From PALSA-505 sp035308365 (GTDB taxonomy: Bacteria; Actinomycetota; Actinomycetes; Streptosporangiales; Streptosporangiaceae): DNA of 5,167 bases. The DNA is taken from positions 1 through 5,167 of the forward strand of contig DATGGU010000080.1 in NCBI GenBank assembly GCA_035308365.1, given 5' to 3'. Below, piece after piece: positions 4,040 through 5,167 of the stretch. A program made the translations under genes and the position numbers. Every line of letters begins with the position of its first letter. Position 1 is the first letter of the stretch. The notes below the pieces were generated by a model that was not told where the DNA came from, ran no database searches, and saw only the letters and a program-made list of their open reading frames with translations.

Positions 4040-5140
4040 ATGGGCTTACGGCTTCATTTCACCGCCGACGATCTGGCCCGGACCCGGGTTAGCCCCGGTC
4101 GTGGACCGTTGGCCGAGACCATCTGGGCAATGACACTGCTCCGCTGTCCTGTGCAGCGGCAGGTCACGCTCGGCGGCTGGCGTGAGCGCGCCTACGGCCA
4201 GCTCATCAGGGCACCGGGCAGACAGTCAGGCCAGGAACTCCGGCATCAGCTCAGGCCGCTGACCATGCTGATGCCGAACTGCCGGGACTGGGTGGACCTG
4301 CTCACCCTCACCGGGGAGAGGGCCAGCTTCGATGAGGGCACCGAGGCGCTGCTGACGCTGCCCCGGGACAGGGTGCTCGCCGAGTTGCATGACTGCGACC
4401 GGAGGTCCCGGCTGCCGTCCGCCGCCTGGGCCATCGCCGATCCGCGCGGCGATGCCAGGCGCCGGCTCGCCGACGCGGTCGAGGCGGCCTACCGCGGCCT
4501 GGTCGAGCCCTTCTGGCAGGGAGTCGAGAGCCAGCTCAGGGCCGAGCAGGCGCGCCGCGGCCGGATCCTGATGGACGGCGGCATCGACGGGCTGCTGAGC
4601 ACGCTCAACGCCACCCGGATCCGCTGGCGGCCGCCGGTGCTCGACGTCCTTGGGCCCAGCGACGGTGACGTCTACCTGGACGGCCGCGGCCTGACCCTGG
4701 TCCCGTCGGTGTTCATCGGCAACTACCCGGCCGTGCTCGCCGACACCGACGACAGCCGCGGCGCACCGCTCACTCTGGCCTATCCCGTATCCGGCGACCC
4801 GGCCGGGGGGATCCGGCTGTGGGGCGGGGCCCACCCTCCCGGGAAGGCGCTCGCCGCGTTGCTCGGCCGCACCCGGGCCGCCGTGCTTGACAGCATCGCC
4901 GACGGTTGCACCACCACCGAACTGGCCCGCAAGGTCGGTGTCTCGCCCGCCGCGGCCAGCCAGCACGCCACGGTGCTGCGCGAGGCCGGGCTGATCATGA
5001 CCTGCCGTCAGGGCAGCGCCGTCTGGCACACGCTGACCGCTCTCGGCGCCCAGCTTCTCGATGGCCCGGCCGCCCCGGACAGCGCCCATCTGAACCACGG
5101 CGCCAGGGCGGCAGGCCCGGTCACAGACCGGGCAGGTTGA
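4040..5140 (+). CDS. ArsR-like winged-helix transcriptional regulator (DUF5937 type)
   Basis: Predicted DNA-binding regulator of 366 aa. The N-terminal part (MGLRLHFTADDLARTRV, then an ETIWAMTLLR helix) resembles the DUF5937 domain found in many actinomycete regulators. That domain has no assigned ligand that I know of. The C-terminal winged helix spans about residues 268-340: helix RAAVLDSIADG, then TTTELARKVGVSPAAASQHA as helix-turn-helix with VSPAAASQHATVLREAGLI as the recognition region, then a wing with MTCRQGSAVWHTLT. Starting at ATG 4040 matches both the ribosome binding site and the usual N-terminus. It lies 160 bp after hemQ with its own candidate promoter, so it is probably a separate unit. 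Its target may be its own promoter or the next gene rather than hemYQ. Five cysteines (36, 81, 119, 290, 322) are scattered and do not form an obvious metal-binding motif. The last 24 codons carry a strong hairpin. Confidence 0.85.
   Translation: MGLRLHFTADDLARTRVSPGRGPLAETIWAMTLLRCPVQRQVTLGGWRERAYGQLIRAPGRQSGQELRHQLRPLTMLMPNCRDWVDLLTLTGERASFDEGTEALLTLPRDRVLAELHDCDRRSRLPSAAWAIADPRGDARRRLADAVEAAYRGLVEPFWQGVESQLRAEQARRGRILMDGGIDGLLSTLNATRIRWRPPVLDVLGPSDGDVYLDGRGLTLVPSVFIGNYPAVLADTDDSRGAPLTLAYPVSGDPAGGIRLWGGAHPPGKALAALLGRTRAAVLDSIADGCTTTELARKVGVSPAAASQHATVLREAGLIMTCRQGSAVWHTLTALGAQLLDGPAAPDSAHLNHGARAAGPVTDRAG
5115..5133. terminator. 8-bp hairpin at the end of the regulator gene
   Basis: GCCCGGTC (5115-5122) and GACCGGGC (5126-5133) form a perfect 8-bp stem with the three-base loop ACA. 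It ends four bases before the regulator stop codon and covers the stop codon of the possible convergent gene. Because it is symmetric it would fold in transcripts from either strand. No T-run follows on either side, so it could be a bidirectional terminator without a U-tail or simply GC-rich coding sequence. Confidence 0.45.
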
Positions 5141-5167
5141 CCACGATTGCCTCCTGGGCCGGCCGGG
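5121..5167 (-). CDS. possible C-terminal end of a convergent gene (partial)
   Basis: Read on the minus strand from the window edge, one frame gives RPAQEAIVVNLPGL followed by TGA (complement of 5121-5123). The mix of hydrophobic strand-like residues resembles a real C-terminus more than the Arg/Pro/Ala-rich output of the other two minus frames. With only 14 residues the family cannot be named. If real, it overlaps the last 20 bases of the regulator gene tail to tail. Confidence 0.25.
   Translation of the reverse strand, partial: RPAQEAIVVNLPGL

Noticed and set aside
4226..5098. 290-codon minus-strand reading frame opposite the regulator
   Set aside because: It has no recognisable domain and lies wholly within the regulator gene, which has a good ribosome binding site and a winged helix.

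Overview
The window is very GC-rich, its genes show strong third-position G/C bias, and the protein families point to an actinomycete (high-GC Actinobacteria). Two observations support this. The first gene belongs to the DUF574 SAM-methyltransferase family, which is abundant in streptomycetes and their relatives. The HemQ-like protein has its His/Tyr/His triad at the same spacing as the actinobacterial coproheme decarboxylases. I cannot name a genus.

Layout, all confident genes on the + strand. Positions 1-172 form a leader with an AT-rich -10-like patch and several inverted repeats. Positions 173-1129 encode a DUF574-type SAM-dependent methyltransferase with a repetitive N-terminal extension. 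Positions 1130-1379 are a non-coding gap with a possible terminator hairpin and two families of short tandem repeats. Positions 1380-2963 encode HemY/CgoX, the FAD-dependent coproporphyrinogen III oxidase, enlarged by a Pro/Ala-rich segment and a glycine-rich octapeptide repeat. Positions 3082-3879 encode HemQ/ChdC, coproheme decarboxylase. Positions 3880-4039 hold overlapping inverted repeats and a possible promoter. Positions 4040-5140 encode an ArsR-like winged-helix regulator of the DUF5937 type. The last bases may hold the C-terminal codons of a convergent minus-strand gene, with a strong 8-bp hairpin at the junction.

How the genes work together: HemY and HemQ are the first and last steps of the terminal part of the coproporphyrin-dependent haem pathway. 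HemY oxidises coproporphyrinogen III to coproporphyrin III, a ferrochelatase not present here inserts iron, and HemQ decarboxylates coproheme to haem b. They are very probably co-transcribed. The methyltransferase and the regulator flank this pair, but nothing in the sequence proves a functional link to haem synthesis.

The most unusual property is the number of short tandem repeats: periods of 21 bp (methyltransferase N-terminus), 17 and 26 bp (gap before hemY) and 24 bp (inside hemY). The periods inside genes are multiples of three and those between genes are not. I see no defence system, mobile element, CRISPR array or RNA gene, and no clearly new multi-gene system. The candidates for novelty are the repeat insertions and the structured leaders.
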